Source: Roseomonas sp. GC11
GTDB taxonomy: Bacteria > Pseudomonadota > Alphaproteobacteria > Acetobacterales > Acetobacteraceae
Length of the DNA: 35,077 bases
Assembly (NCBI RefSeq): GCF_024437745.1
Contig: NZ_JANFNY010000053.1
Coordinates: forward strand, 1-35,077
Reading direction: 5' to 3'
Made by a program: the position numbers and the translations under genes. Shown here piece after piece: positions 22,593-30,312 of this stretch. Numbering within the stretch: the first letter of the stretch is position 1; every line of letters begins with the position of its first letter. The notes below the pieces were generated by a model that saw only the letters and a list, made by a program, of their open reading frames with translations, made no database searches and had not been told where the DNA came from.

Positions 22593-23849
22593 ATGACCCC
22601 ATCACCGGATGCCGCCCTTCCGGTTGCCGCCCGCCTGCCGCTGACGGGGCTGAAGGTGCTGGAACTCGGGCATTATATCGCCGCGCCCTTCGCCACCCGG
22701 CTGCTGGCCGATATGGGCGCCGAGGTGGTGAAGGTGGAGCCGCCGGATGGCGACCCGGTGCGCGGCTGGGGCCGGCGGCACCAGGGGCATCCGCTGTGGT
22801 TCAGCATCCATGGCCGCAACAAGCTCTCCGTCACGCTGGACCTGAAGAATCCGGCGGACCGGGCGCGGCTGCTGAAGCTGGCGGCGCGGGCCGATGCGCT
22901 GGTGGAGAATTACCGCCCCGGCTATCTGGAGCGAATCGGGCTGGGGCCGGAGGTGCTGCACGGGGTGAATCCGCGCCTCGTGATCGCCCGCGTCTCCGGC
23001 TATGGGCAGGACGGGCCGTATCGCGACAAGCCGGCCTTCGGCGCCATTGGCGAGGCGATGGGGGGGCTGCGCCACCTCACCGCGAATCCGGGCCAGACGG
23101 AGCTGCCGCCGCCGCGCTGCGGCATTTCCATCAGCGACGACCTGGCCGGCATGTATGCCGCCCTGGCGCTGGTCTCCGCCTGCTGGGGGCGGGACCGGGT
23201 GGGGCAGGACCGGGTGGGGCAGGACCGGGTGGGCGCCGAAGGGCGCGGCCGCATCATCGACATCAACTTGGTGGACAGCGTGCTCAGCCTGATGGAGGGG
23301 ATGCTGCCCGAATATGGCGTGACCGGCGCCATCCGCCAGCCGGCGGGCGCCGCCATCCCGACGGCCGCGCCCACCAACACCTATCCCTGCGCCGATGGCA
23401 AATGGCTCTGCGTCGCCGGCAATTCGGACCTGATCTTCCGCCGGCTGATGGCGGCGATCGGCCGGCCGGAACTGGCGGCCGACCCGCGCATGGCCGACAA
23501 TGCCGGGCGCTGCGCCCATGTGGCGGAGCTGGATGCCGCCATCGCCGCCTGGAGCCGCACCCTGCCGGCGCAGGAGGCGCAGGCGGTGCTGGAGGCGGCG
23601 GAGGTGCCGTGCTCGCGCCTCTACGACATCCGCGACATCGCCGAGGACCCGCATTTCCGCGCCCGCGACTCGGTGATGGCGGTGGAGGACCCGCTGATGG
23701 GCCCGCTGCTGCACCCGGCGGCGCCCTTTCGTTTCGATGGCGTCTCGCCGCGTGAGATGGTGCGCTGGACGGGGCCGGCCATCGGGGCGCACAACGCGCA
23801 GGTGTTCCGGGACTGGTTGGGCGAAGAGAGATCGGGCGAGGAGGCATGA
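22593..23849 (+). CDS. CaiB/BaiF-family CoA-transferase (family III)
   Basis: A 418-residue class III CoA-transferase that moves CoA between carboxylic acids through an aspartyl intermediate. Recognisable segments are LKVLELGHYIAAPFATRLLADMGAEVVKVEPP near the N terminus, NKLSVTLDLKNP, ENYRPG and SGYGQDGPY. The catalytic aspartate is most likely D182 in SISDDLAGMYA. Residues about 200-215 carry a 15-bp-encoded repeat of Gln-Asp-Arg-Val-Gly. The start is ATG 22593 with AGAGGA 11 nt upstream. Its stop overlaps an ATG of the lyase gene (ATGA), so the two enzymes are translationally coupled, suggesting activation of an acid to a CoA ester which the lyase then cleaves. Confidence 0.92.
   Translation: MTPSPDAALPVAARLPLTGLKVLELGHYIAAPFATRLLADMGAEVVKVEPPDGDPVRGWGRRHQGHPLWFSIHGRNKLSVTLDLKNPADRARLLKLAARADALVENYRPGYLERIGLGPEVLHGVNPRLVIARVSGYGQDGPYRDKPAFGAIGEAMGGLRHLTANPGQTELPPPRCGISISDDLAGMYAALALVSACWGRDRVGQDRVGQDRVGAEGRGRIIDINLVDSVLSLMEGMLPEYGVTGAIRQPAGAAIPTAAPTNTYPCADGKWLCVAGNSDLIFRRLMAAIGRPELAADPRMADNAGRCAHVAELDAAIAAWSRTLPAQEAQAVLEAAEVPCSRLYDIRDIAEDPHFRARDSVMAVEDPLMGPLLHPAAPFRFDGVSPREMVRWTGPAIGAHNAQVFRDWLGEERSGEEA
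23191..23235 (+). repeat. 15-bp minisatellite x3 inside the CoA-transferase gene
   Basis: Three adjacent 15-mers of the form RGGACCGGGTGGGGC (23191, 23206, 23221) encode a repeated five-residue unit in a surface-type segment between the catalytic region and the following strand. Frame is preserved. Confidence 0.8.
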
Positions 23850-23851
23850 GC

Positions 23852-24745
23852 ATGGCCGAGAGCATCACCCTCAGCGAGGTCGCGCCGCGCGACGGGCTGC
23901 AATCCATCGGCCCCTTCGTGCCGACGGAGACGAAGATCGCCATGGTGCGGGCGCTGTATGAGGCCGGGGTGCGGCGGATGGAGGTGGGCAGCTTCGTCAG
24001 CCCGCGCGCCGTGCCGCAGATGGCGGACACGGCCGAGGTGCTGAAGGCCGCCAAGGCGCTGCCGGGCCTGGAATGCACCGTGCTGGTGCCGAACCGCAAG
24101 GGCTTCGACCTCGCCCTGGCGGCGGGGGCGGACCGGCTGGGCTTCTTCATGTCGGTCACCGAGTCGCACAACCGCGCCAACCTGAACCGGGGCCGGGCGG
24201 ACAGCCTGTCCGAGCTGTCGGACCTTGTGCGCGAGGGCGGGCGGCAGGGGGTGAAGATGCGCTTCAACCTCTCCTGCGCCTTCCACTGCCCCTTCGAGGG
24301 GGTGGTGGCGCCGCGCGACACCATCGACCTTGTGGAGCAGGTGTTCGCGCTGGATCTCGGCATGGAGATCGCCATTGCCGACACCACCGGCAATGCCGCG
24401 CCGGACCAGGTGGCCGCGGTGTTCCGCCACACCGTGGCCTCCTGGGAGAATCCCTGGGCCTTCCATGGCCATGACACCTACGGCATGGGGCTGGCGAATG
24501 CGCTGGCCGCCTATCAGGCGGGTGTCCGGGTGTTCGATGGCGCGGCGGGCGGCCTGGGGGGGTGCCCCTTCGCGCCGGGTGCCACCGGCAACACGGCGAC
24601 GGAGGACCTCGCCTGGATGTTCGCCCGCATGGGCGTGGCGACGGGCCTGGACATGCCGCGCCTGCTCACCGCGGCCGACCTGTGCGCGAAGGTCCCGGGC
24701 GGCACGCCGGGCGGCCATCTGCGCGGTGTCCCCGCCGCCCGCTGA
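23852..24745 (+). CDS. Hydroxymethylglutaryl-CoA lyase family protein
   Basis: A 297-residue DRE-TIM-type lyase close to HMG-CoA lyase, which splits 3-hydroxy-3-methylglutaryl-CoA into acetoacetate and acetyl-CoA. Visible residues are R13 and D14 in APRDGLQ, metal ligands H205 and H207 in FHGHDTYGMG, and catalytic loop cysteine C238 in GGCPFAPGATGN. The length matches the family. Two starts are possible: ATG 23846 overlaps the upstream stop but sits 1 nt from GGAGG, and ATG 23852 has GGAGG 7-8 nt upstream and is preferred. Coupling to a CoA-transferase and not to leucine-degradation carboxylase genes suggests free hydroxymethylglutarate or a similar acid as the pathway input. Confidence 0.92.
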   Translation: MAESITLSEVAPRDGLQSIGPFVPTETKIAMVRALYEAGVRRMEVGSFVSPRAVPQMADTAEVLKAAKALPGLECTVLVPNRKGFDLALAAGADRLGFFMSVTESHNRANLNRGRADSLSELSDLVREGGRQGVKMRFNLSCAFHCPFEGVVAPRDTIDLVEQVFALDLGMEIAIADTTGNAAPDQVAAVFRHTVASWENPWAFHGHDTYGMGLANALAAYQAGVRVFDGAAGGLGGCPFAPGATGNTATEDLAWMFARMGVATGLDMPRLLTAADLCAKVPGGTPGGHLRGVPAAR

Positions 24746-24752
24746 CGCTGCC

Positions 24753-25331
24753 TTGTTTCTTCTTGCCTGCGGCAGCCTGACAGAAAAAAGCAGGGGGTCC
24801 GGGGGAATTCCTTCCCCCGGCCTTTTTTCAGTTTTTTGTCTGTTTTTTCTTCTGCTGCTCTCCGCCTGCGGCGGCACCTCACCGCGCGGCCCCGTCCTCG
24901 GCGCGGAGGCCCTGCGCGAGCCGGTGACCTGCGTTCCCTATGCCCGTGCCCGCTCCGGCATCGACCTGCGCGGCGATGCCTGGGCGTGGTGGGAGGCCGC
25001 CGCCGGTCTCTATGACCGTGGCCATGCCCCGCGCCCTGGCAGCGTGCTGGTGCTGCCGCGCCAGGGCCGGCTGCGGGACGGGCATCTCTCCGTGGTGACG
25101 CGGGTGGTCTCGGCGCGGGAGATCCGGGTGGACCACGCGAATTGGGCCAGCGGCGCCGCCAAGGGCCGCATCACGCGGGACCAGCCGGTGCTCGACATCT
25201 CCCCGGCCAATGACTGGTCGCTGATCAAGGTCTGGTACCCACCGGCGGGCGATTATGGCGCCACCACCTATGCCGCGCGCGGCTTCATCCATCCTTCCGG
25301 GCTTCCCCTGGGGCGGGTGGCGGCGCGCTGA
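24753..25331 (+). CDS. CHAP-domain lipoprotein with an unclear start
   Basis: A lipoprotein-like chain with the lipobox LLLSAC (C39 in the numbering used) followed by a CHAP amidase/peptidase domain. Catalytic candidates are C60 in VTCVPYARARSG, H111 in DGHLSVV and N130 in DHANWASG. Such proteins cleave peptidoglycan amide bonds. The 5' end is the problem: no ATG or GTG precedes the lipobox in frame, and the only standard start is TTG 24753, without a ribosome site. The signal-peptide codons (FSVFCLFFLLLL) come directly out of a palindromic repeat at 24777-24831, so the original start was probably replaced. The body from about 24840 is well supported; the first 29 codons are not. It may be expressed poorly or be a recent pseudogene. 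Confidence 0.7.
   Translation: MFLLACGSLTEKSRGSGGIPSPGLFSVFCLFFLLLLSACGGTSPRGPVLGAEALREPVTCVPYARARSGIDLRGDAWAWWEAAAGLYDRGHAPRPGSVLVLPRQGRLRDGHLSVVTRVVSAREIRVDHANWASGAAKGRITRDQPVLDISPANDWSLIKVWYPPAGDYGATTYAARGFIHPSGLPLGRVAAR
24777..24831. repeat. Palindromic element, copy 2 (sister at 8181-8237)
   Basis: The core stem is 24799-24807 with 24812-24820, identical to copy 1 (CCGGGGGAA/TTCCCCCGG, loop TTCC). The outer arms are CTGACAGAAAAAAG (24777-24790) and TTTTTTCAG (24823-24831). The preceding GCGGCAGC extends into the module shared with the A/T-rich mosaics. It lies between the lyase gene and the lipobox of the CHAP protein. Confidence 0.75.
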
Positions 25332-25396
25332 ACGGCTGGACGGCGCGGCGCGGCCATGCTCAACCCGCGCCCGTTCCCGTGTGGAGGCCCGGTCCC

Positions 25397-26386
25397 ATGA
25401 CCCTGCATCGCCGTTCCCTGCTCGCCCTCGGGGGCGCCGCGCTGAGCCTGGATCTGGCCGCGCCGCGCCCGGCGCGGGCCCAGCCCGCCTGGCCGGAGAA
25501 GCCGCTGCGGCTGGTGGTGCCCTTCCCGGCGGGATCGACGCCCGACCTCCTGGCCCGCACCCTGGCGCCGCACTACACCACCGCCCTGGGCCAGCCCTGC
25601 GTCGTCGACAACCGCGCCGGCGCGGGCGGCAATATCGGCACGGATATGGTGGCCAAGGCGGTGGATGGCCACACCATCGGCCTGACCATCAACGGCCCGC
25701 TGGCCACGGCCAGGGCGCTCTACCCCCATCTGCCCTATGACCCGCAGAAGGATCTGGCGCCCGTCTCCTGGCTGGCCAGGGCGGGGCAGGTGCTGGTGGT
25801 GCACCCGGAGCTGAAGGCCCAGAGCTTCGCCGAGTTCGTGGCGCTGGCCAAGGCGCAGCCGGGGATGCTGACCTATGGCTCCGTCGGCCCCGGCTCGGGC
25901 GGGCATCTGGCGATGGTCGATATCGCCGCCCGCACCGGCATCGCGCTGGAGCACGTCACCTATCGCGGCTTCCCGCAGGCGGTGCTGGACCTCGTGGCCG
26001 GGCGCATCAGCGCGGTGGTCCTGACCGTGGCCGGCATCCTGCCGCAGATCCGCGAGCAGAAGGTGCGCGCCCTGGCCGTCACGGCCGAGGCCCGGCTGCC
26101 GCAGCTGCCCGGGGTGCCGACGCTGATCGAGTGCGGCCTGCCGGGGGCCACCTCCTATGCCTGGAATGCCCTTGTCGCCCCGGCTTCCATGCCGGCGGAG
26201 CATGTCGAGCGGCTGGCGCGGGAGACGAAGGCGGCGCTCGCCAGCCCGCAGGTGCGGCAGGCCATCGAGACGGGGGGCTTCGAGATCGTGGGCAGCGGGC
26301 CGCAGGAACTCGCGGCCTGGATCGCCGAGGAGACCAGCCGCTGGGGCGGGCTGATCGAGAAGCTCGGGATTAAGGCGGATGGTTGA
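25397..26386 (+). CDS. Tripartite tricarboxylate transporter substrate-binding protein (Bug/TctC family)
   Basis: A 329-residue periplasmic binding protein. The leader (MTLHRRSLLALGGAALSLDL to ARA) has twin arginines and may use Tat or Sec. The mature chain has Bug-family signatures: WPEKPLRLVVPFPAGSTPDLLAR, VVDNRAGAGGNIGTDMVAKA, LTYGSVGPGSGGHLAM and a terminal helical region EETSRWGGLIEKLGIK. Bug proteins bind carboxylates and related small acids. No TctA or TctB membrane partner is present, which is common for the many orphan Bug genes of such genomes. The start is ATG 25397 with GGAGG 9 nt upstream. The ligand is unknown. Confidence 0.93.
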   Translation: MTLHRRSLLALGGAALSLDLAAPRPARAQPAWPEKPLRLVVPFPAGSTPDLLARTLAPHYTTALGQPCVVDNRAGAGGNIGTDMVAKAVDGHTIGLTINGPLATARALYPHLPYDPQKDLAPVSWLARAGQVLVVHPELKAQSFAEFVALAKAQPGMLTYGSVGPGSGGHLAMVDIAARTGIALEHVTYRGFPQAVLDLVAGRISAVVLTVAGILPQIREQKVRALAVTAEARLPQLPGVPTLIECGLPGATSYAWNALVAPASMPAEHVERLARETKAALASPQVRQAIETGGFEIVGSGPQELAAWIAEETSRWGGLIEKLGIKADG

Positions 26387-26406
26387 GGCAAGGGCCTAAA
26401 AAAGAT

Positions 26407-26455
26407 CAGGGGGCGCTGCCCCCTGACCCCCGCCGGGGGGATGCGATCCCCCCGG
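26407..26455. terminator. Paired GC hairpins between convergent Bug and terC genes
   Basis: Stems are 26407-26414 with 26418-26425 (CAGGGGGC/GCCCCCTG, loop GCT) and 26433-26442 with 26446-26455 (CCGGGGGGAT/ATCCCCCCGG, loop GCG). AAAAAAGAT lies just upstream, giving a U-rich tail to minus-strand transcripts from terC. Confidence 0.65.
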
Positions 26456-26468
26456 ACCCCGCGATCCG

Positions 26469-27440
26469 TCAGGACTGCGGGTTGGGCTCGTGGCGCGTCT
26501 TCCACAGGGAGAGCGCGATGGAGCCGATGATGATGCTGCCGGTCAGCGCCAGGGCATATTCCACCGGCACCGCCTTGCCGCCCGCGAACCAGTTGGCCAG
26601 CATCTTCGCGCCCACGATCATCAGCACGATCGACAGGCCATGCTTCAGGTACTTGAAGCGGTGGATCACCCCCGCCAGCGCGAAATACATGGCGCGCAGG
26701 CCGAGGATGGCGAAGACATTCGCCGTGTAGACGATGAACGGGTCGGTCGAGACGGCGAAGATGGCCGGGATGCTGTCGAGGGCGAAGACCAGGTCGGTCA
26801 TCTCGACCAGGATCAGCACCAGCGCCAGCGGCGTCAGCACCCAGCGGCCGGCCTCGCGCACCAGGAAGGCCTTGCCGCGATAGCCATCCGTCACCGGCAG
26901 GCGGCGGCGCAGCCAGGCCAGCAGCTTGTTGTCGGAGGGGTCGGGCTCCTCATCCGCGGCGCGCAGCATCTGCCAGCCGCTGTAGATCAGGAACAGGCCG
27001 AAGATGATCATCACCCAGTCGAACTCCCGCATCAGCGCGGTGCCCACCAGGATCATCACGCCGCGCATCACCAGCGCGCCCAGGATGCCCCAGAACAGCA
27101 CGCGGTGCTGATAGGCGGCCGGGACGCCGAACTTGGCGAAGAGCAGCACGAAGACGAAGATGTTATCGACCGAGAGCGACCACTCGATGATGTAGCCGGT
27201 GAGGAACTCCAGGCTCTTGGCCTCGCGGATCTCGGGCGTCGCGCCATAGCTCAGGCGCAGCCAGCCGAAGAACAGCAGCGCCAGGCCGAAATAGGCGGCC
27301 GACTTGATGAGCGCGGTGCGGACAGGCACGGGCACCGGGTCGCCATTCGCGTCCTTCCTGGCGAAGACGCCAAGGTCGAGCAGCAGCAGGCCGAACACAC
27401 CGGCGTTGAAAACTATCCAGAACGAGAGAGAGGCTTCCAT
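26469..27440 (-). CDS. TerC-family membrane protein
   Basis: A 323-residue integral membrane protein of the TerC family, with about nine hydrophobic segments. Acidic motifs within the membrane, EWSLSVDNIFVFVLLF (about 89-104) and EMTDLVFALDSIPAIFAVS (about 213-231), are the family's conserved metal-related sites. Family members are linked to tellurite resistance and, in better studied cases (Alx, MeeF/MeeY), to Mn2+ export. The start is ATG 27440, giving MEASLSFW; GAGGAG is 11 nt upstream, and an upstream GTG at 27449 is too close to that site. I do not see the yybP-ykoY Mn riboswitch that precedes some family members. Confidence 0.9.
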   Translation of the reverse strand: MEASLSFWIVFNAGVFGLLLLDLGVFARKDANGDPVPVPVRTALIKSAAYFGLALLFFGWLRLSYGATPEIREAKSLEFLTGYIIEWSLSVDNIFVFVLLFAKFGVPAAYQHRVLFWGILGALVMRGVMILVGTALMREFDWVMIIFGLFLIYSGWQMLRAADEEPDPSDNKLLAWLRRRLPVTDGYRGKAFLVREAGRWVLTPLALVLILVEMTDLVFALDSIPAIFAVSTDPFIVYTANVFAILGLRAMYFALAGVIHRFKYLKHGLSIVLMIVGAKMLANWFAGGKAVPVEYALALTGSIIIGSIALSLWKTRHEPNPQS

Positions 27441-27783
27441 TACGGGCACGGCTCCTCAGGAATGGGGCCGGCCGCACGCCTGGAAGGCTGTGTGGGGATG
27501 CGCACCGGGCCCGGATTGCGCGAGAAGTCGATCCGACATCGCGGTGGCAGGGTCATTGTGACCTGCCGGCTCGCCAGAGGGGCCCGGATCAGATGAATTT
27601 ATGGAGGAAATGTCACGGAAACGCAAGGGGGCAGTTGTTTCCCGGTGGGATTCACGCCATCTCCCCTTTGCGCGATGGTGTGCGGGACACTAGTGTCGGC
27701 CATCGAGGCGAGGAGACGCGGTCCGGCCGACGGGGGGCAGCCCCGGCGGTGTGGCGGCCGCCCATTTGGATCGAGGCTTAACT
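27441..27783. other. 343-bp divergent promoter region between terC and tatA
   Basis: No gene is seen. A hairpin lies at 27546-27567 (GGCAGGGTCA/TGACCTGCC, one bulged base), which on the minus strand falls in the probable terC leader. A perfect 12-bp palindrome GACACTAGTGTC lies at 27686-27697, framed by CGATGG (27673-27678) and CCATCG (27700-27705), about 90 bp ahead of tatA. It could be an operator. No clear -35/-10 pair was found. Confidence 0.45.
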
Positions 27784-28050
27784 ATGGGTTCCTTCAGCAT
27801 CTGGCACTGGCTTGTCGTGCTGCTCGTGGTCCTGCTGCTCTTCGGGAGCGGCAAGATCAGCGGCCTGATGGGCGACCTCGCGAAGGGCATCAAGTCCTTC
27901 AAGCAGAACATGAAGGAGGACGACGAGAAGGACGCCTCCATGGCGGCCGACGCGCCGCAGGCCCCGGCCGGCAACCTGTCCGGCCCCGCCCAGGCGCGCG
28001 CCACCAGCACCGAGCCGCGCACCTCCAACTCCTCCCACCCGGCCGCCTGA
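27784..28050 (+). CDS. tatA: Sec-independent protein translocase subunit TatA
   Basis: An 88-residue protein with the TatA plan: a short N terminus, one membrane helix ([18 protein letters not shown]), the FG hinge, an amphipathic helix ([19 protein letters not shown]) and a disordered acidic/Ala-Pro tail. TatA oligomers form the pore-like element of twin-arginine export of folded proteins. The start is ATG 27784 with GAGG 8 nt upstream. No tatB or tatC is adjacent, so this is a detached tatA, or the operon is split. Possible clients in this window are the exported SOD and the Bug protein, but this is inference. Confidence 0.92.
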   Translation: MGSFSIWHWLVVLLVVLLLFGSGKISGLMGDLAKGIKSFKQNMKEDDEKDASMAADAPQAPAGNLSGPAQARATSTEPRTSNSSHPAA

Positions 28051-28415
28051 GGCCAGGGGGGGCGAGACGCCCCAGGCAGATGCCCCCAGTGAGGATGACT
28101 CACTGGGGATGCCCTGGGGGGAGTCCCAACTTCCGGGCGCACGCCACCAGGGCTGAACCTGCTGCGGCTGAACCTGCTGTGGGCCGGAGGCGCGGCACCC
28201 CACGCCTCCCCGCCTGACAGGGGATACCGCTCCGGAAACGGGCTGGAAAAAAGGGGCGAACCCGCCTCCCGCTCCGCCCCCGGCGGAAAATCCCTCGCAC
28301 CGAGGGCTTCTGAAAAAAACTTTTAATCCGTCCGGGCACCAGGATGGCTGCCCTGGCGCGGCTGCCTGCGCTATCCAGCGCCCGCCCCCGCCGCAGGACG
28401 GAGACCGCCGCGCCC
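28051..28415. other. 365-bp gap between tatA and mtnB with stacked hairpins
   Basis: No gene is seen. Hairpins are GGGGCG/CGCCCC (28059-28064 with 28068-28073), a perfect 10-bp CCCCAGTGAG/CTCACTGGGG (28084-28093 with 28099-28108), and CCCTCG/CGAGGG (28292-28297 with 28301-28306) followed by CTTCTGAAAAAAACTTTT. A 15-bp direct repeat GGCTGAACCTGCTGY occurs at 28151 and 28166. The first two probably end tatA transcription; the promoter of the mtn operon must lie in the right part. No SAM riboswitch was recognised. Confidence 0.5.
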
Positions 28416-29057
28416 ATGACATCGCCCATCCCCGACGCCGCCATCCAGGCCATCATCCGCGCCGGGCGCCGCATGGACCGCTTCAACTGGGTGCCCGCCA
28501 CGGCCGGGAATTTCTCGGTGCGTCTGCCGGGTCGCCCATCGGGCCATCAGCCGGGCGGGCGCATCGCCATCACCCGCTCCGGCCAGCATAAGGGCTTCCT
28601 GGACGAGAATTCGGTGATGGTGGTGGACCTGGAGGGCCGCGCCGAGGATCCGGCGCTGCGCCCCTCGGCCGAGACCCTGCTGCATTGTGGCATCTACCGC
28701 CGCTTCCCCGAGGCGGGGGCGGTGCTGCATGGCCATTCCATCGCCAACACCGTGCTCTCCCGCGCCGCCGGCGACAGCCTGGCGCTGGAGGGGTATGAGC
28801 TGCTGAAGGCCTTCCCCGGCCTGCCCACCCATGAGGCGCGGGTGGAGGTGCCGGTCTTCGGCAACGACCAGGATATTGCACGGCTGCAAAGCGTGGTGGA
28901 TGCGCGGTGGAAGGATCTGACCACGATTCCGCCGGGGTATTTGATCCGCGGCCACGGGGTTTATGTATGGGCCCGTGACATGGATGCGGCGCTCGCCCGC
29001 CTGGAAGCGCTGGAATTCATGCTCGAATGTGAAATGCAGGAGCGGAGGACCCCATGA
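28416..29057 (+). CDS. mtnB: Methylthioribulose-1-phosphate dehydratase
   Basis: A 213-residue class II aldolase-fold enzyme of the methionine salvage pathway, which dehydrates 5-methylthioribulose-1-phosphate to 2,3-diketo-5-methylthiopentyl-1-phosphate. The metal ligands are H105 and H107 in LHGHSIANTVLS and H180 in LIRGHGVYVW. RPSAETLLH (82-90) supplies E86, and ATAGNFSVRL is the typical phosphate-binding start. The start is ATG 28416 with GGAGA about 11 nt upstream. Its stop overlaps the start of mtnD by 4 bp, and it heads a three-gene operon. Confidence 0.93.
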   Translation: MTSPIPDAAIQAIIRAGRRMDRFNWVPATAGNFSVRLPGRPSGHQPGGRIAITRSGQHKGFLDENSVMVVDLEGRAEDPALRPSAETLLHCGIYRRFPEAGAVLHGHSIANTVLSRAAGDSLALEGYELLKAFPGLPTHEARVEVPVFGNDQDIARLQSVVDARWKDLTTIPPGYLIRGHGVYVWARDMDAALARLEALEFMLECEMQERRTP

Positions 29058-29593
29058 GCCTTCTGACCGTCCGGGACGCCACCACCGGCGAAGAGCTGAT
29101 TCGCACCAGCGACGCCGCCGAGATCGCCGCCGCGCTGGCCCCCATCCATGTCCGCTTCGAGCGCTGGGCCGTCGCCCCGCTGCCCGCCGGCGCCCCGGCC
29201 GAGGCGGTGCTGGAAGCCTACCGCCCGCAGCTCGACGCCTTCATGGCCGGCACCGGCGCCGGCACGGCCGATGTCATCAAGCTGACGCCCGACCACCCGC
29301 AGAAGGACGCCATGCGGGCCAAGTTCCTCTCCGAGCACACCCACACGGAGGACGAGGTCCGCTTCTTCCACGAGGGCGCGGGCAACTTCATCATCCACGC
29401 CGCCGGCAAGGTCTATGACGCCCACTGCACCCAGGGCGACCTGATCAGCGTGCCGGCCAATGCCCAGCACTGGTTCGATGCCGGCACCGAGCCTTCCTTC
29501 ACCGTGCTGCGCGTCTTCACCGACACCACCGGCTGGACGCCGCACTACACTGGCACCGACATGGCCGAGCGCTTCCCGGCGGTGACCGGGTGA
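29054..29593 (+). CDS. mtnD: Acireductone dioxygenase
   Basis: A 179-residue cupin that oxidises acireductone. With Fe2+ it yields the methionine precursor 4-methylthio-2-oxobutanoate; with Ni2+ it gives an off-pathway product and CO. The metal ligands are H95, H97 and E101 in SEHTHTEDEVRFF and H139 in QHWFD, matching the Klebsiella enzyme one residue off. The length is normal. It overlaps mtnB by 4 bp (ATGA) and mtnC by 4 bp (GTGA), so all three are translationally coupled. Confidence 0.95.
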   Translation: MSLLTVRDATTGEELIRTSDAAEIAAALAPIHVRFERWAVAPLPAGAPAEAVLEAYRPQLDAFMAGTGAGTADVIKLTPDHPQKDAMRAKFLSEHTHTEDEVRFFHEGAGNFIIHAAGKVYDAHCTQGDLISVPANAQHWFDAGTEPSFTVLRVFTDTTGWTPHYTGTDMAERFPAVTG

Positions 29594-30312
29594 GCGCGTC
29601 TCCCAAGGCGCCTCCCAGCGCGATCCTGACGGATATCGAGGGCACCACCAGCGCCATCGCCTTCGTGAAGGAGACGCTGTTCCCCTTCGCGGAGCGCGCG
29701 CTGGAGGGCTTCCTCGATGCCGAGGGCGGCACCGCCGAGGTCTCCGCCTGCCTGCGCGAGGCGGAGCGCCTGGCCCGGCCGGGCGAGGCGGTGCGCGACG
29801 CCCTGCGCCGCTGGATGGCCGAGGATGCCAAGATCGGCCCGCTCAAGACGCTGCAGGGCCTGATCTGGAAGTCCGGCTTCCAGAGCGGCGAGATCGAGGG
29901 GCATCTCTGGCCCGATGTCGCGCCCTGCCTGCGCGCCTGGGCGCGGGCCGGGCTGTTCCTGGCGGTCTATTCCTCGGGCTCGGTCGCGGCGCAGAAGCTG
30001 CTCTTCGGCCATTCCCTGGCCGGTGACCTGACGCCGCTCTTCGGCGGCTTCTTCGACACCGCCGTGGGCGGCAAGCGCGAGGCGGCCAGCTACGCCGCCA
30101 TCGCCCAGGGGCTGCACCGCCCGCCGCAGGAAATCCTTTTTCTCTCGGACGTGGCGGAGGAACTGGATGCGGCGGCCAATGCCGGCCTCTCGGTCTGCCA
30201 GCTGGTGCGGCCGCAGGATGGCACCGTGGCCAGCGGGCGCCACCCGCAGGCGGCGGATTTTCCGTCCGTCGCCACCCTGTTCGGGCTGCCCGTGCCGCGC
30301 CTCGCGGCCTGA
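29590..30312 (+). CDS. mtnC: Enolase-phosphatase E1 of methionine salvage
   Basis: A 240-residue HAD-superfamily enzyme that enolises and dephosphorylates the diketo phosphate made by MtnB, giving acireductone for MtnD. The HAD motif I is LTDIEGTTS (D15, E17). Motif II is AVYSSGSVAAQK near 119-130. A lysine follows in VGGKREAASY, and motif III/IV is LFLSDVAEELDAA. The start is GTG 29590, overlapping the mtnD stop by 4 bp. The presence of MtnC with MtnB and MtnD shows the full oxygen-dependent salvage route. The early genes (mtnP, mtnA) are not in the window. A 27-bp repeat begins at its last codons. Confidence 0.94.
   Translation: MSASPKAPPSAILTDIEGTTSAIAFVKETLFPFAERALEGFLDAEGGTAEVSACLREAERLARPGEAVRDALRRWMAEDAKIGPLKTLQGLIWKSGFQSGEIEGHLWPDVAPCLRAWARAGLFLAVYSSGSVAAQKLLFGHSLAGDLTPLFGGFFDTAVGGKREAASYAAIAQGLHRPPQEILFLSDVAEELDAAANAGLSVCQLVRPQDGTVASGRHPQAADFPSVATLFGLPVPRLAA

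Noticed and set aside
27441-27600. yybP-ykoY manganese riboswitch before terC
   Set aside because: Such riboswitches precede some family members, but I could not find the conserved core; only one ordinary hairpin is present.
28051-28415. SAM riboswitch ahead of the methionine-salvage operon
   Set aside because: The gap has hairpins, but none shows a recognisable SAM-I, SAM-II or SAM/SAH core, and the strongest ones lie nearer to tatA as terminators.
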